From Melanocharis versteri (lineage: Eukaryota > Chordata > Aves > Passeriformes > Melanocharitidae), in assembly GCA_013397845.1 (NCBI GenBank), contig VZTG01006070.1, forward strand, positions 248,001 to 312,000: 64,000 bases of DNA, in the 5' to 3' direction. The translations under genes were made by a program, and so were the position numbers. Positions 1-10,904 of this stretch are shown here, one piece after another (positions within the stretch are counted from its first letter, which is position 1; the number at the start of each line of letters is the position of its first letter). The notes below the pieces were generated by a model. That model searched no databases. It saw only the letters and a program-made list of their open reading frames with translations, and was not told the DNA's origin.

Positions 1-1756
1 TCCTCTATATCCACAAATATGGGTCATATTACAAAAATATGGGTAAGCCTAGAGTGGATTCTAGGAAAAATACCTTGCTGTAAGTATACAAGTACAGTTG
101 GAAATATATTAATGTTGAATACATGTGCTCGTAAATAAGATTTTTTAGTTAGATATTTTACTCAATGTAGGGATTGGGACATACTTCAGAAGTAATTATT
201 GCCAAGGTTTTGGGAAGATTCTTAGAGCTTTTCTGTATTTTTGATATTACACTATTTGGAAAGCAACCAAATGGCAATGAGACACATTTGGCATGGGCTG
301 GGAAGATGTGTATTCTGCTTTGAGTGGCCCCGAGGTCTGCTAGCATTTTATTTAGAATATTTAGAAGATTAGGCTCATGTAATTATGTTTTTTGTACACA
401 TTTTTGTGTTTTGGGGAAACGAGGCTTTAATCTGGTGAGGAGATGACTAATTTATCTGTGTTGTTATTGGTTAATTGATTGGATAAAACCTTGGCTATTG
501 ATTGTCCAAATATTTCAGTAGTAATGCTCATATATAAAAATCATCCTGTGATATTACCAGGGTTACTTCTAAAAATAAACTTTTGTAAAAATGGACTGAT
601 TTTAAATATAATGCTTTAAATATATTTATATGTGGCTTTGCTCTGCTTAAAACCTACTTATTCTATTTGTTTTAAGGTGCACATCACTTTTCTCACCTGT
701 CTCATATCTTATCCTGTATTAATGTGCATTTGGGGACAGACTAAAGGAGTGCTTGTATCATAACTGTGAGTCAAAATCCTGCAGTCACATAAATACCTAA
801 TCCCTAGGTATTTAAATATATCCCTGGATTCGCCCCATAAATCAACTTTGTCCCATTTGTCCTTCACCCTTCCCTGTTTTTCAGCTTCCTCTCATCTCCA
901 TTGTGAGTCTGCCCCTCTGTCCCTTTGCATTTCCTAATGCCAAGCTTGTGACTACTCCTTCAATCACCTTCCACGACGAGTGAAGCTGGCTTTGGCAGGA
1001 GATAAAACACTTCATTAGATGAATGGATAGAGCCGGAAAAAGCTCCCGACGAGCTCGTGAGAGCTGACCAAACTCTATCAGCTGATTGAATAAAAGTCAG
1101 TGCCTCTCCCTGTTTGCTCTGCTGGACCTTCCCACTCCCTCCGTTCCAACAACTACCAGTTCCGATGGCAAAGCTTTGTCTTGATTCTCCCTGGAGGATC
1201 TGGTTGGTTCCAGAAGAATAACTGGAGCTGCTGGTTCGTCCTGCCAGATGGGCCACTGTGATCCTCTGGGCCACCTTCCTGCCTGACAGCCAGCACCAGG
1301 CTCCTTCCTGCCTGGAACACAGCGGCTCCTAGAAAACACATCTGAGTTTGATTTAAAGATTTCCAAAGAAGGAGACTTTGCCATAATGCCTCGCTGGGTT
1401 GCTGCGCTGGTTAATTACCCTCACTGTTAAAAATATGTGTCTTATTTTATAGCTTGAATTTGTCTGGATTCAGCTCCCAAGCCCTGGATCTCATTAGAGC
1501 CTTGTCTGCGAGCCTGTGTTCGTACTCAGGCACACAGACGGGGAGCAGGAGCCCCCTCCCTTCGCTAGGCTTAAAAGGACCAAGTTCCTCCACTGGAAAG
1601 TTTATTATTTAAATCTTTTTTCACCCTCAGAGCGCTTTTCTGAATTTTCTTCAGTTTACCAATTCCTTGACTTGTGGAGGTGCAGTTTTCCAGCTGGGGT
1701 TGCAGGAGTGCAGGATACTCGGATCATTTAGCAGCCTTTTTTCTTCTTTCCCTTTT

Positions 1757-1807
1757 CTTAAGGGAAACCAAGAAGAAAAATCCTTTTTCTTCTTGTTTTC
1801 CCTTAGG
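1757..1807. repeat. Near-perfect inverted repeat (hairpin/palindrome)
   Basis: Positions 1759-1780 pair with 1784-1805 as a 22-bp stem with one mismatch (C1768 against T1796) and a 3-nt loop (TCC, 1781-1783). A G-T wobble and one more C-G pair extend it to 1757-1807. The arms are purine-rich on the left and pyrimidine-rich on the right. The stem is shorter and the loop tighter than a typical animal microRNA precursor, so I do not call it an RNA gene. Confidence 0.85.
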
Positions 1808-3767
1808 CCATGGACTGAGATGTTCTTTTTGATAGGCAGGAAGGCCCGCCCAGTCCCTGAGTCACGTTATCTCCTTTGGCCATTTCGGAGCAGACAGGGA
1901 GTAGCAGGGTCTGAAAGTGCTGTCAAAGCCAGAGTCTTCATGAGTAATTCCTCTTCCCTGCCAAATATTTCATGGCACTTAGTGTTCATCAGCCAGGTGG
2001 ATCAGTGCTGATTCAGGGGAGAATGTGCTTGCTACAGAAACAGGTGCAGGAATGAATAACCCACTGGGTTTTGTAATAATCAACCTGATACTCAAACACG
2101 TCTGCAAGTGATTCTGTAATCATGTAAATATGCAAACCCAGATCTGTATTTTTATCTGGATTTTTTTTCTTATTTTCTCTAGAAAGTCTGTCAGTAAAAT
2201 ATTTAAAAATTTTATTTGGATCAAGCAGGAACTGTCTTCCAGTTTTCCACTGAAGGATTTACAAGGATGTGTTGACTAGAATCTCTCTCCCCCTGAGTGT
2301 TTGAAGCAATTTCCCCCTGGGATCAGAGCCCAAGTGGCTGCAGCAGCAGCAGCCACAGTGGAAGCTGGGGGCAGCAAACCCATCTCTGTACCCAGGGCAC
2401 CAGTAGGAGAAAGAGCAACAAAATCTCATGAGAAATAATATTTCACCAACGTTTTTTTTTTCTTTTCTGTTGAAGGGGGAAGTTGGAGTCATGGACAAAT
2501 GGTCCCAGAGCTCGTCCTGCCTTGTGTTCCTTGAGCCAATGTGACAGGGGGCTTGAGCTTGCTGATAACACTGCTGAGACTGAAAAACAAGCAAGAAAGG
2601 AAAAATAACCTGGAGAGAAACGGGAATGGAATGGGAGCAAAGCTCCCTCTGAGCATGCAGCAAGCGTTGTTGAGATGGGCTGTCTTGGGCCAGGGATCCC
2701 AGGGGAGCGTGGGGAGGGAGCTGAGGGCAGCCTCTGGAGGGGCTGCATCCAAGCCGGGAGCAGGGATTTGAGGGGGATGTGTAGCTGGGTGGAAAGGGAA
2801 TCTTCCCTGGGCTGAAGCACTGTGGGATGCAAAGGAGCTGCGGGAGGAAGGCTCTGCACAGCGCGTCCCCAAGCTTTGGGAAGGAAAACCAGAACAGCAG
2901 AGTTTCCTTACGAAACGCACAGGCAGTGCATTCCGTGCTCGTTTCCAGGTGTGGGTTCCTGTGCAGGCTCTGATGCTGTGGACCCAAGCCCCCCTCCTTG
3001 GAGCAGTGAGACAGCACAGCTCGGCCCGAGGCTGCCCCAGGAATTTGCTCTTCCCCTCCTCTGAGCGCTATCTTGACAGCTGAGAGCAGCCAGAGGGCTT
3101 TGGCTGACACACCCTGAACGGGAACATCTGGAGAGTGTAAGCTCTGCTTTCACTGTGAAACATCCTCAGCTCAGGAATTTTCTTCTCCCAGTGGCCTCCT
3201 GCAGCCACGTCCACCGACCCCAGGGCACAGTGCAAGGCCCATCTGTTGCCTGGGCTCTGGCGGGGAGGCTCAGGATAACTCATCCCACGGGAGTCTGGCT
3301 GGGATGAACACTGGCCTGGGATGTAGCTGGTTTTCAGACCACGTCTATCTGTCCAGGCTATTAAACAAACAGAACAAAACCCTTTCACCCTCTGGGCGTT
3401 TTACAAGAAATAAGTTTATTGAAATGAACAAACCCCTCAGATTTCAGAGGCTGTGCCATGGAGGTTCTTCATGCTTGAGTGAGCGAGTGACCTCTGCCAG
3501 GCCACCCCTTCTTGACCCTGCAAGGGAAGTCTATCCCAAGTGCCTCTGTGTCAGCAGCCTGGCACATGTCACACGCTCAGGAATAAACCAAAACTGAATT
3601 TTTACATGGAAGAGGTGCAGGTGACAGAAAGGATTTCAGTGTAACAAAGAAACGCGTTTCTTTTTTTGGGTTCAGCCCAGTTAGTCCTTCTTTTAAGCGT
3701 GCCAAGGAAAAACCTGCAAGCCTGGCCTCGAGCTGAAATACCTGTTGATTGGAATATGTATGGAATA

Positions 3768-3901
3768 ATGCCATGGGCAGGGACCCCTTCCACTATCCCA
3801 GGGTGCTCCAAATCCTCTCCAACCTGGCCTTGAACACTTCCAGGGATGGGGCAGCCACAGCTTCTCCGGGCACCCTGTGCCAGGGCCTCCCACCCTCACA
3901 C
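3768..3901 (-). mobile_element. CR1 LINE fragment
   Basis: The segment contains the characteristic avian CR1 3'-UTR phrases in reverse orientation: GGGCAGGGACCCCTTCC, then CTTCCAGGGATGGGGC, then CACCCTGTGCCAGGGCCTCC. This is a 5'-truncated or internal remnant without the terminal octamer repeats. The family is recognised from memory of avian CR1 consensus sequences; the exact subfamily is not determined. It lies upstream of HUNK and contains no coding capacity. Confidence 0.85.
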
Positions 3902-6900
3902 GGATTCATAATTTAAAATGGAATCTATTTATTTTAAGCTTGTATCACTTCAGAAATGTTCCAGGCCCTGAACATGTGCCAGAAAATTCACCTGTAAATA
4001 ATTGCACACTTCATAACTGGGTTTGCCAGCCCTGAGTCTTTGATGTGGTTTCCACAGCTCAGGAAGGTGCATCCAGAGACCTGACTGCAGCAAGGCAACT
4101 GTGATTTGTAAATGAGCCTTGCAATCATCATGCAGCAAGTCTGTCCTGGACATGAAGGAAAACGCTTGGAAAATGAATGTTTTCAGCTGCAAAGCACCGA
4201 GATGAATTTTCATAGCTTGGTACAAGACTACATTCATCTCAAGATTTTTACTCTGATTCTTTTGCTGCTTTCCAGCAGTTCATCCAGCCATCCAAAATTC
4301 TCTCATGCTTAAACAAAACATGGAGGTCTTTGTTCTGGAGGGAATCGCTGCTCTGGCCACATTTTAACAAGGTGTTTGGAATATTTATTGCAAGGAAGCA
4401 TTTAAATATCTGCCTTTCTTTGACTGAAAAAGCACCCCTTACTAAAGATGCAAGCACACAGCCAGTCCTGGACTCTGCTCTGAGGCACTGGGATATTTTC
4501 TGACCTGTTGCCAAGAAAAAGGAGGAGAGTAAGGAGATACGACCGTACATTTTGAGGGCTTCTGGATTGTCACTGTGGGATGGCACTGGCAGGAGTGTTT
4601 GGACCAGCAGCAGTCCCTCCTGGGATGTGAAGCTTTATTTCAACCCCATCTCCATCCTCATCATGCACTGAAATGGCTCTCAGAGCACAGCAACACCAGG
4701 GACTGACCCAAGGAGGCCACTGCAGGGGCTCTGTCAGCATTCCCAACACCTCACCCCTTTTCCTGCAGGATGCACTAAATCCAGGGATTCACAGCGGCCT
4801 GATTTCCTTGTTCTTCACATCTCATCCATCACTGAAACCTAAAAGCTTTTTGAAAATACAGAGCATTTCCCACACCATCCTCTTGTGTTCTCTTACATGT
4901 AAATGAAACTTAAATCCAAGGCACTAAATTACACGACAGTGTGCACTGCAAGGAGGGCTTCACAGCAGTTTAATTGAAATTCAGAAATTGAACTTCTTAA
5001 TTAATGGAATGTGAAAAAGAATAACAGCACCAATACAGCAACCCCCTGCAAGTCACTTTGATATTAAATTCCATTTGCTTTATGATACCTCCAAGTGCTC
5101 AGTTTATGTGTTGGCTGCAGAGACCTGTACGACAGAAGCTGCAGGGAGCAAACTGGAGATTTTTCTGGGAGCACAGGTCTAACAGAGGTTTTGGAGGGAC
5201 AGTGCCAGATCACCTCACTTGCAACACATTTCTGTAAAAGTCATCAAATAGCTCAATGCTTACTCAGGAAAATTTGCACGTACATATATACACACATGTA
5301 TATATAACTATATTTGTAATATTTTTGAGGACAGCATTTGTTCAAAGACAAGTTTTAAGCTGGTGAATGCTCAGGTGCAGGATCCTGCAACCATGGAAAA
5401 GTGAAATACATTCATTCTCCATCCTGGGTTTGTGAAGGCCCCTGTCCCTGTCAGCAAAAAGTGGCATCTGCAGGACCCAGGCACAGAAGTCACAACGTCC
5501 TCAGCTGATCCTGGACATCCCTGGCACATGGAGAGGGTTCTCCTCTCCCTGCTGTCCATGTTTTGGCTCCTTCCTGTTATTGTGGCAGTACCAGCAAACA
5601 CAGGTTATTCTCTGCCTGAACACAGGGATTCAAACACCGTAAACCCCTTAAAAATTATCTAAGAATAAATACATCCTCACTTCAAAAAATCTCCTTTAAA
5701 TTAATTTAAACTCTTTTAATCTGTAATATCTGAACCCCAAATATTACAAAATTAAACAGCTGCCAAAAAACAAAACCCAAACCAAAACCTGCAGAAATCC
5801 CCAATTATTTTAAAGCAGGATGAAATACCCAGGAAATAAGCAATACCGGCCTGACTGTCTCTTTTTTTAGCCTAAGTCAGGGTATCTCCCGTGACCTGAC
5901 TGAAGTCAGCAGTTAACCACTGGCTGCAAAAGGCCTGCTGATGTGGCAGGGAAATGTTGAATTACCACCTTTAATTTGACCAGGACGGAATGTACTCGGT
6001 GCCCTCCCGCAGCACAATTACAAGTTCCCAGTAAGGATTCAGCCCAGGTAGAGCCTGACACTGGGGATTGGGCCCAGGGGCCTCAGCCTCCCTCGTGGCT
6101 GTAAAACTCCCAGCCCACAAGCCAATAATCCATTCTACTGCAGTACTTTAAAGGGCTGGAGATGGCAAAGGACAATACTGTCAGGGTAACTCTGAATTTC
6201 TTTGCTTTCGTGGGTGTAAATCAAGCTCTATATTATTTTACTAGCTTGTTATTACAGCTTTTGCAACCTGAAGACAGACTACTGCCTGTAATTCATTAGT
6301 AATTTCAACAGTTAATCAGAAAATGTCATTACCTAGAAAGTCTGCAGCTCAAAATAAAGCACACTGGAGTTAAATTTAAATTAAAGCATGGACAGAAATG
6401 AATGCAGCCTTTGATCCCCTTTTCATCCAGACTGCACCCTGATGGGCACAGCTGGACAGGATGGGAATCGTGAGAAGGCAGCAGTCTCGCCTGGTAAAAG
6501 GATACTGTCAACTCATTAAGTCCTCGAGTTGAGGCAATTAAAAAAAAAAATTCACTGGGTTCTTTCAGAACTCTCCTCGTGTTTGCTGCAATGGACATTT
6601 CTCGCCAGTTTTATTTTTAAAAGAGGCTGTTTTTCAGGTGTTTGACTGGAAAACACACCATTAACATCTGTTTAATCCTCGCAGGGGCCAAACCATGTTT
6701 CTGTTAGCGCAGTGGAGCCCAGACAAAGGCACCCGGCTCTGCCTGCCTGTCTCTCTGAAGGGATGTTCCTTTAGGCAGGGAAAGGGCCTGGCTCCAAACC
6801 CTCTTAGCACAGCCATATATTTAAATAAGACAGGATGTAGCCTCTTCCCAACTCGAAAGCAATCTGTACTTTTCAGTCTCCCAGTGTAACTGTTTGCAGT

Positions 6901-8064
6901 AGAGCTTTCCCCCCCATTTTTCCCTTTGTTTTTAAAACCCTCACATTTGCCATGCCGACCAGAGAAACTGTGACACAGACCCAGGCTCGCCACGGAACCA
7001 TCCTGCCTTGCCACTGTCCTCACCTGCACAAGGACTTGGTCACCTTCCCTGCTAACATAGGGACACTCCTGGCGCCTTCCCACTCCAGCTCTGATTGGGG
7101 AAGCATCAGCGGAGCTCTCTCCCGGACGTGTCCTGCCAAAGTGCACCCCAGCTGCCATCAGCTCAGGCAGTGGGGCACGGTCCTGTGTCCCTACACCTTC
7201 ACACAGGGCACCAAACCACTCCCAGCACAGTGTTAGGTCAGAGGACGTGCAGACTCTTGTTTTAGGTGGCCGTGTGCTGCAATGCTTGTAAATGTACCCA
7301 GTACACGCAATGAGCGGAGATTTTCAAACCAAACTATTATTTATGGGCTTTGAAGCTTTCCCTTCTCCAGTTTCTGCCTACTGGGACAGTGTTGGATTCC
7401 TGTTTTGTTGGAAATTTCATCTGAAAACATATATTTCAATGGAGCATGGTGGTGTGGAGCCAGTTCCAGGGTTCCCAGCCCTGAGAATGTGTTTAGCCAC
7501 TGGGAATGCATTTTGGAGAGCTCGGCGAGAGATTCAGATGGTGGAGTGTGGCCAGCTGAGCTGCGGAAAGCTGTAGGGTGAGTGTGATTCCACAGCTCTC
7601 CTTGCTGGTGACCTGCCCTGCAGTGGGGGCCTTCACCCACCACCTGCACCCCAGCACTGGCACCCGCTCCCTCCCTCTCCTCCTCTTCCCAGCAGGCGCC
7701 TTCTTCTCCCGGCAAGGAGATCGGGAATCCAGGGCATTGCTCAGCTCTGGCTTAAGGTAGGGAGTGTAAGCACAGCAGTGATGTCAGGGAAAAGCAGTGT
7801 GGAAGGAGCACATGGCTCATCAGCACCTGTGCCAGCCAAAATCCCATTAGCCATGCAGTGAGACTCCTCCAGCAGCAGGGACTGGAGCTGGATTACTCCC
7901 AGACAAGCGATGGAAGGGGAGTTGAAAAAAAAAACAAGTTAAATGGACAGCAGTGTGATGCAAAATCGGATTTACATTTTTAAGGGGTCAAAGAAGAGCC
8001 TAAAAAGCAGGGAGAGGCGTGTTCAGCAGCCCTCGGGTGAGACCAGGAGCTCTGCATGTGGCAA

Positions 8065-8140
8065 GATGGGATGGGATGGGATGGGATGGGATGGGATGGG
8101 ATGGGATGGGATGGGATGGGATGGGATGGGATGGGATGGG
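8065..8140. repeat. GATGG pentanucleotide microsatellite, about 15 copies
   Basis: A pure tandem run of GATGG spans 75-76 bases with no interruption. All three forward frames through it are open, reading as repeats of M-G-W-D-G, which produces spurious open frames. It sits about 400 bp before the CpG-rich promoter region. Purity suggests it is polymorphic in length. Confidence 0.97.
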
Positions 8141-8479
8141 GAGCTCTAGGTTGGCTGGTGCCAGGTACAGCTGCACCTCAACAGGAGGTTTTACTGACAG
8201 AACTCACATCTGTTAGGGCGTACGGGGTTCCTTTCATATTTCAAAATATTCCCTGACACAAGCACGTAAGCAAAACTTAAAAACGTGGATTATGCTTAAA
8301 GACAAACAGGGGCCCTTAATGACTTTCTGGCTGATACAACTAAAGATGAGTTGGAGGTTAAAATCCTCACGAGGCATTTCAATGAATTAACTGCTCCGTC
8401 AGATCTCCCCCAGCACGAGCGGAAGGCTGCCAGCATCCCTGACCGACAGAGACAAAGAGGAGGGCAGAGCATCGCTGAC

Positions 8480-9150
8480 CGTCAGAAACTCGGAGCAGGG
8501 CGGCTTTGCCGGCTCTGTCTCCTCTCCCATCCCTGCTCTGCTCCGCTCCGCTCCCAGCTGGGTGGGAGGGGGCTTCGCGGTGACAATGGCAGTGTACTCG
8601 TTCCTTCCCGCTCCCCGCGGGGTGGGGAAGGTCGGTCGGGAGGTGACAGCCCCCCGGACTCGGCCTGCAGCCGCTGGGCGCCCGGGTCGGCGGGGGAGCA
8701 CTCGGGGGATGCAAGCAGCGGGCTGGGGGGAGCTCGGCCGGGACCCCGAGCGCCGGGAGGGATAAGATGGAGAAGCGGGCGGCGAAAGAAGCGGGGAGGG
8801 AGCGGAACGGAGCCGCCGGAGCGGCGGTGGCCATCGCGCCTTTCCCACACGGCGGCGAGAAGGACACGGCCGTGCCCGCGAAGGCAGGCGGGGAACAGCG
8901 ACACAAAAGCCGCTCCCGGGCAGCAGCGAAGCAGAGCCACACGCGGAGCGAGTGGCGGCCGTGCCCGGGAGCGCCGGGTTAATTCCCGGGAGAGGGATGC
9001 GCTGCAGCCCCGCGCTGGGATGCCGGGAGGGGGGACAGCGGGGTGTGCAAACCCCCAGGCTGGCGGGTCTGGATCGCAGCTGCTCCCGCCGCGTGCGAGC
9101 GGATTAAATTACCGCAAATTCGAACTGAATGAGCCCGTCCCCCCTCCCTC
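8480..9150 (+). promoter_or_regulatory. HUNK: CpG-rich promoter region, probable HUNK CpG island
   Basis: CpG density and GC content rise sharply from about 8480 and stay high up to the N gap at 9151. CpG-rich sequence resumes after the gap to about 9850, for example around 9787-9835. A GC-box core (GGGCGG) lies at 8777-8782. No clear TATA box was seen, which fits a CpG-island promoter. It is the only such region in the window and lies 5' of HUNK exon 2 on the correct strand, so I infer it drives HUNK. The exact start site is unknown. I see no kinase coding in the readable part, so any transcribed sequence here would be 5'UTR. Confidence 0.75.
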
Positions 9151-9719
9151 NNNNNNNNNNNNNNNNNNNNNNNNNNNNNNNNNNNNNNNNNNNNNNNNNN
9201 NNNNNNNNNNNNNNNNNNNNNNNNNNNNNNNNNNNNNNNNNNNNNNNNNNNNNNNNNNNNNNNNNNNNNNNNNNNNNNNNNNNNNNNNNNNNNNNNNNNN
9301 NNNNNNNNNNNNNNNNNNNNNNNNNNNNNNNNNNNNNNNNNNNNNNNNNNNNNNNNNNNNNNNNNNNNNNNNNNNNNNNNNNNNNNNNNNNNNNNNNNNN
9401 NNNNNNNNNNNNNNNNNNNNNNNNNNNNNNNNNNNNNNNNNNNNNNNNNNNNNNNNNNNNNNNNNNNNNNNNNNNNNNNNNNNNNNNNNNNNNNNNNNNN
9501 NNNNNNNNNNNNNNNNNNNNNNNNNNNNNNNNNNNNNNNNNNNNNNNNNNNNNNNNNNNNNNNNNNNNNNNNNNNNNNNNNNNNNNNNNNNNNNNNNNNN
9601 NNNNNNNNNNNNNNNNNNNNNNNNNNNNNNNNNNNNNNNNNNNNNNNNNNNNNNNNNNNNNNNNNNNNNNNNNNNNNNNNNNNNNNNNNNNNNNNNNNNN
9701 NNNNNNNNNNNNNNNNNNN
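9151..9719. other. HUNK: Assembly gap (N run), presumed to contain HUNK exon 1
   Basis: There are 569 unknown bases inside the CpG-rich region. The HUNK protein before exon 2 (in mammals roughly 87-88 residues, including the start and the glycine-rich loop of the kinase) is found nowhere else upstream. The gap therefore most likely hides exon 1, a common fate of GC-rich first exons. The first bases after the gap can be read Cys-Glu-Lys, resembling the residues expected just before exon 2, but no donor in the right phase follows them directly. Confidence 0.7.
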
Positions 9720-10161
9720 TGCGAGAAAAGTGGGGTTTTTTTGGTGAGACCTGTGTTGCTGGGGAGCCGTCACTGTGTGCGGTGTAGTCGCGACATATCG
9801 CGCGTGGGTACACACGGGTACTTGTCGCGCTCCTGGCGATGGGAGATGCTGCGGAGCGGGGGGCACAGTCCGGCCGTCTCAAGTTGTTGGTACAACGCAC
9901 GGCAAAGGTCTTTGCTGGTGGAGATGCACCCCGGATGGTTCTTCCCCAGGGTGCTGGTTGGAAAAGTCGGTGCAGGGTCTCTGCTTTTCGGTTTTTATCC
10001 AGAGCCCTTCAGCGGAGGCTCTTGCCATCAGTTAGGACGGGTCACAGCATCATGAAGAGCAGCAGGGGCTTGGCTGGGCAGTAAATCGAGCAAGGACGAG
10101 CCCCCCGGAGCCCCCGACAAAGAGTTGTGCTGCTCCTGTTTATCCACGCAACTTCTGAGTG

Positions 10162-10560
10162 CTGTGAGGAGCAGCTGAGGGAGCTGAGGTTGTTTATCCT
10201 GGAGCAAAGGAGGCTCCGGGGGGACCTTGTGGCTCTGCACAGCGCCCTGACAGGCGGGGGCAGCCGGGGGGTCGGGCTCTGCTCCCAGGGAACAGGGACA
10301 GGAGGAGAGGGAACGGCCTCAGGCTGGGCCGGGGGAGGCTCAGGTTGGACACCAGCAGGAATTTCTTCGTGGAAAAGGTTGTTAAGCGTTGCCAGGGGCT
10401 GCCCAGGGAGGTTTGGGGTCCCCATCCCTGGAGGTGTCCAAGGAGGACTGGAGGTGGCACTCAGTGCTCTGGGCTGGTGACAAGGTGGGGATCGGGCACA
10501 GCTCGGATCCGTTGATCTCTGAGGTCTTTTCCAGCCTGAATGACTCTGGGATTCTGTGAG
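10162..10560 (+). mobile_element. CR1 LINE, 3' end, sense orientation
   Basis: This is the end of CR1 ORF2 plus its 3'UTR. The phrases GAGGGAGCTGAGG, GGTTGGACACCAGCAGGAA, GGGCTGCCCAGGGAGG and CCATCCCTGGAGGTGTCCA appear in consensus order. It ends in GAGGTCTTTTCCAGCCTGAATGACTCTGGGATTCTGTGAG, broken here as GAGGTCTTTTCCAGCC and ATTCTGTGAG, the CR1 terminal octamer. The element is 5'-truncated, as is normal for CR1. It lies about 300-700 bases past the CpG-rich region, in HUNK intron 1, in the same direction as HUNK. Several CpGs remain, suggesting moderate age. Confidence 0.93.
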
Positions 10561-10868
10561 CTGTCGGACTTCTCTCCTGTATCAGAGGGTTCCCTCCCCG
10601 AGGCAGGATGCTGGGCTGCTGCTGGAGCCTCCCCGGAGCAGTGGGGCTGTGTGCGCTGTAATTCCCTCCAGCTCCAGCAGCACTGCAAACGTGCCGCTGT
10701 TGATGATTGCATTCTTGCACTCTCGGGTAGTTATTTTTTCATTCCAGTAAATTTGTCACGGAGTGAAATTTAATATACGGCTCTGAGGATCTCATCATGT
10801 GAAAAATGATAAGGTTAGTGAATATTATCATGTAGGAATGCAAAAAAAAAAAAAAAATGCTGCTCTCC

Positions 10869-10904
10869 TCTGTTACCAAGCGTGTGCTTCTCCTTGGTAA
10901 CAGA
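10869..10904. repeat. Perfect 12-bp inverted repeat with 12-nt loop
   Basis: TCTGTTACCAAG (10869-10880) is exactly complementary to CTTGGTAACAGA (10893-10904). The loop is 10881-10892. The arms contain GTTACC and GGTAAC, the two halves of an RFX X-box, but separated much more widely than a normal X-box allows. It follows a poly(A) run at about 10842-10857. Function unknown. Confidence 0.85.

Larger units (their letters stand above)
1..8480. other. Upstream intergenic DNA, no gene recognised
   Basis: This stretch is AT-rich at its left end and of mixed composition further right. Open frames exist on both strands, the longest being 283 codons on the minus strand at 2259-3110. None shows a recognisable domain, an exon pattern or a known family. 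In mammals the region upstream of HUNK is intergenic toward SCAF4, which fits what is seen. The only structured items are the palindrome at 1757-1807, a CR1 fragment near 3770-3900, a short TA/CA-rich run near 5283-5310 and the GATGG array at 8065-8140. Distal enhancers could be present, but sequence alone does not show them. Confidence 0.7.

Noticed and set aside
1757..1807. The palindrome as a microRNA precursor
   Set aside because: A 22-24 bp stem with a 3-nt loop is too short for a normal Drosha/Dicer substrate.
2259..3110. 283-codon open frame on the minus strand
   Set aside because: Low-complexity Ser/Pro-rich translation, overlapping open frames in other frames, no domain and no splice context. 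It is likely a chance open frame.
8351..9787. 478-codon forward frame across the promoter region
   Set aside because: It is open mainly because half of it is unknown bases (N). The readable part is a CpG-rich translation without a kinase motif.
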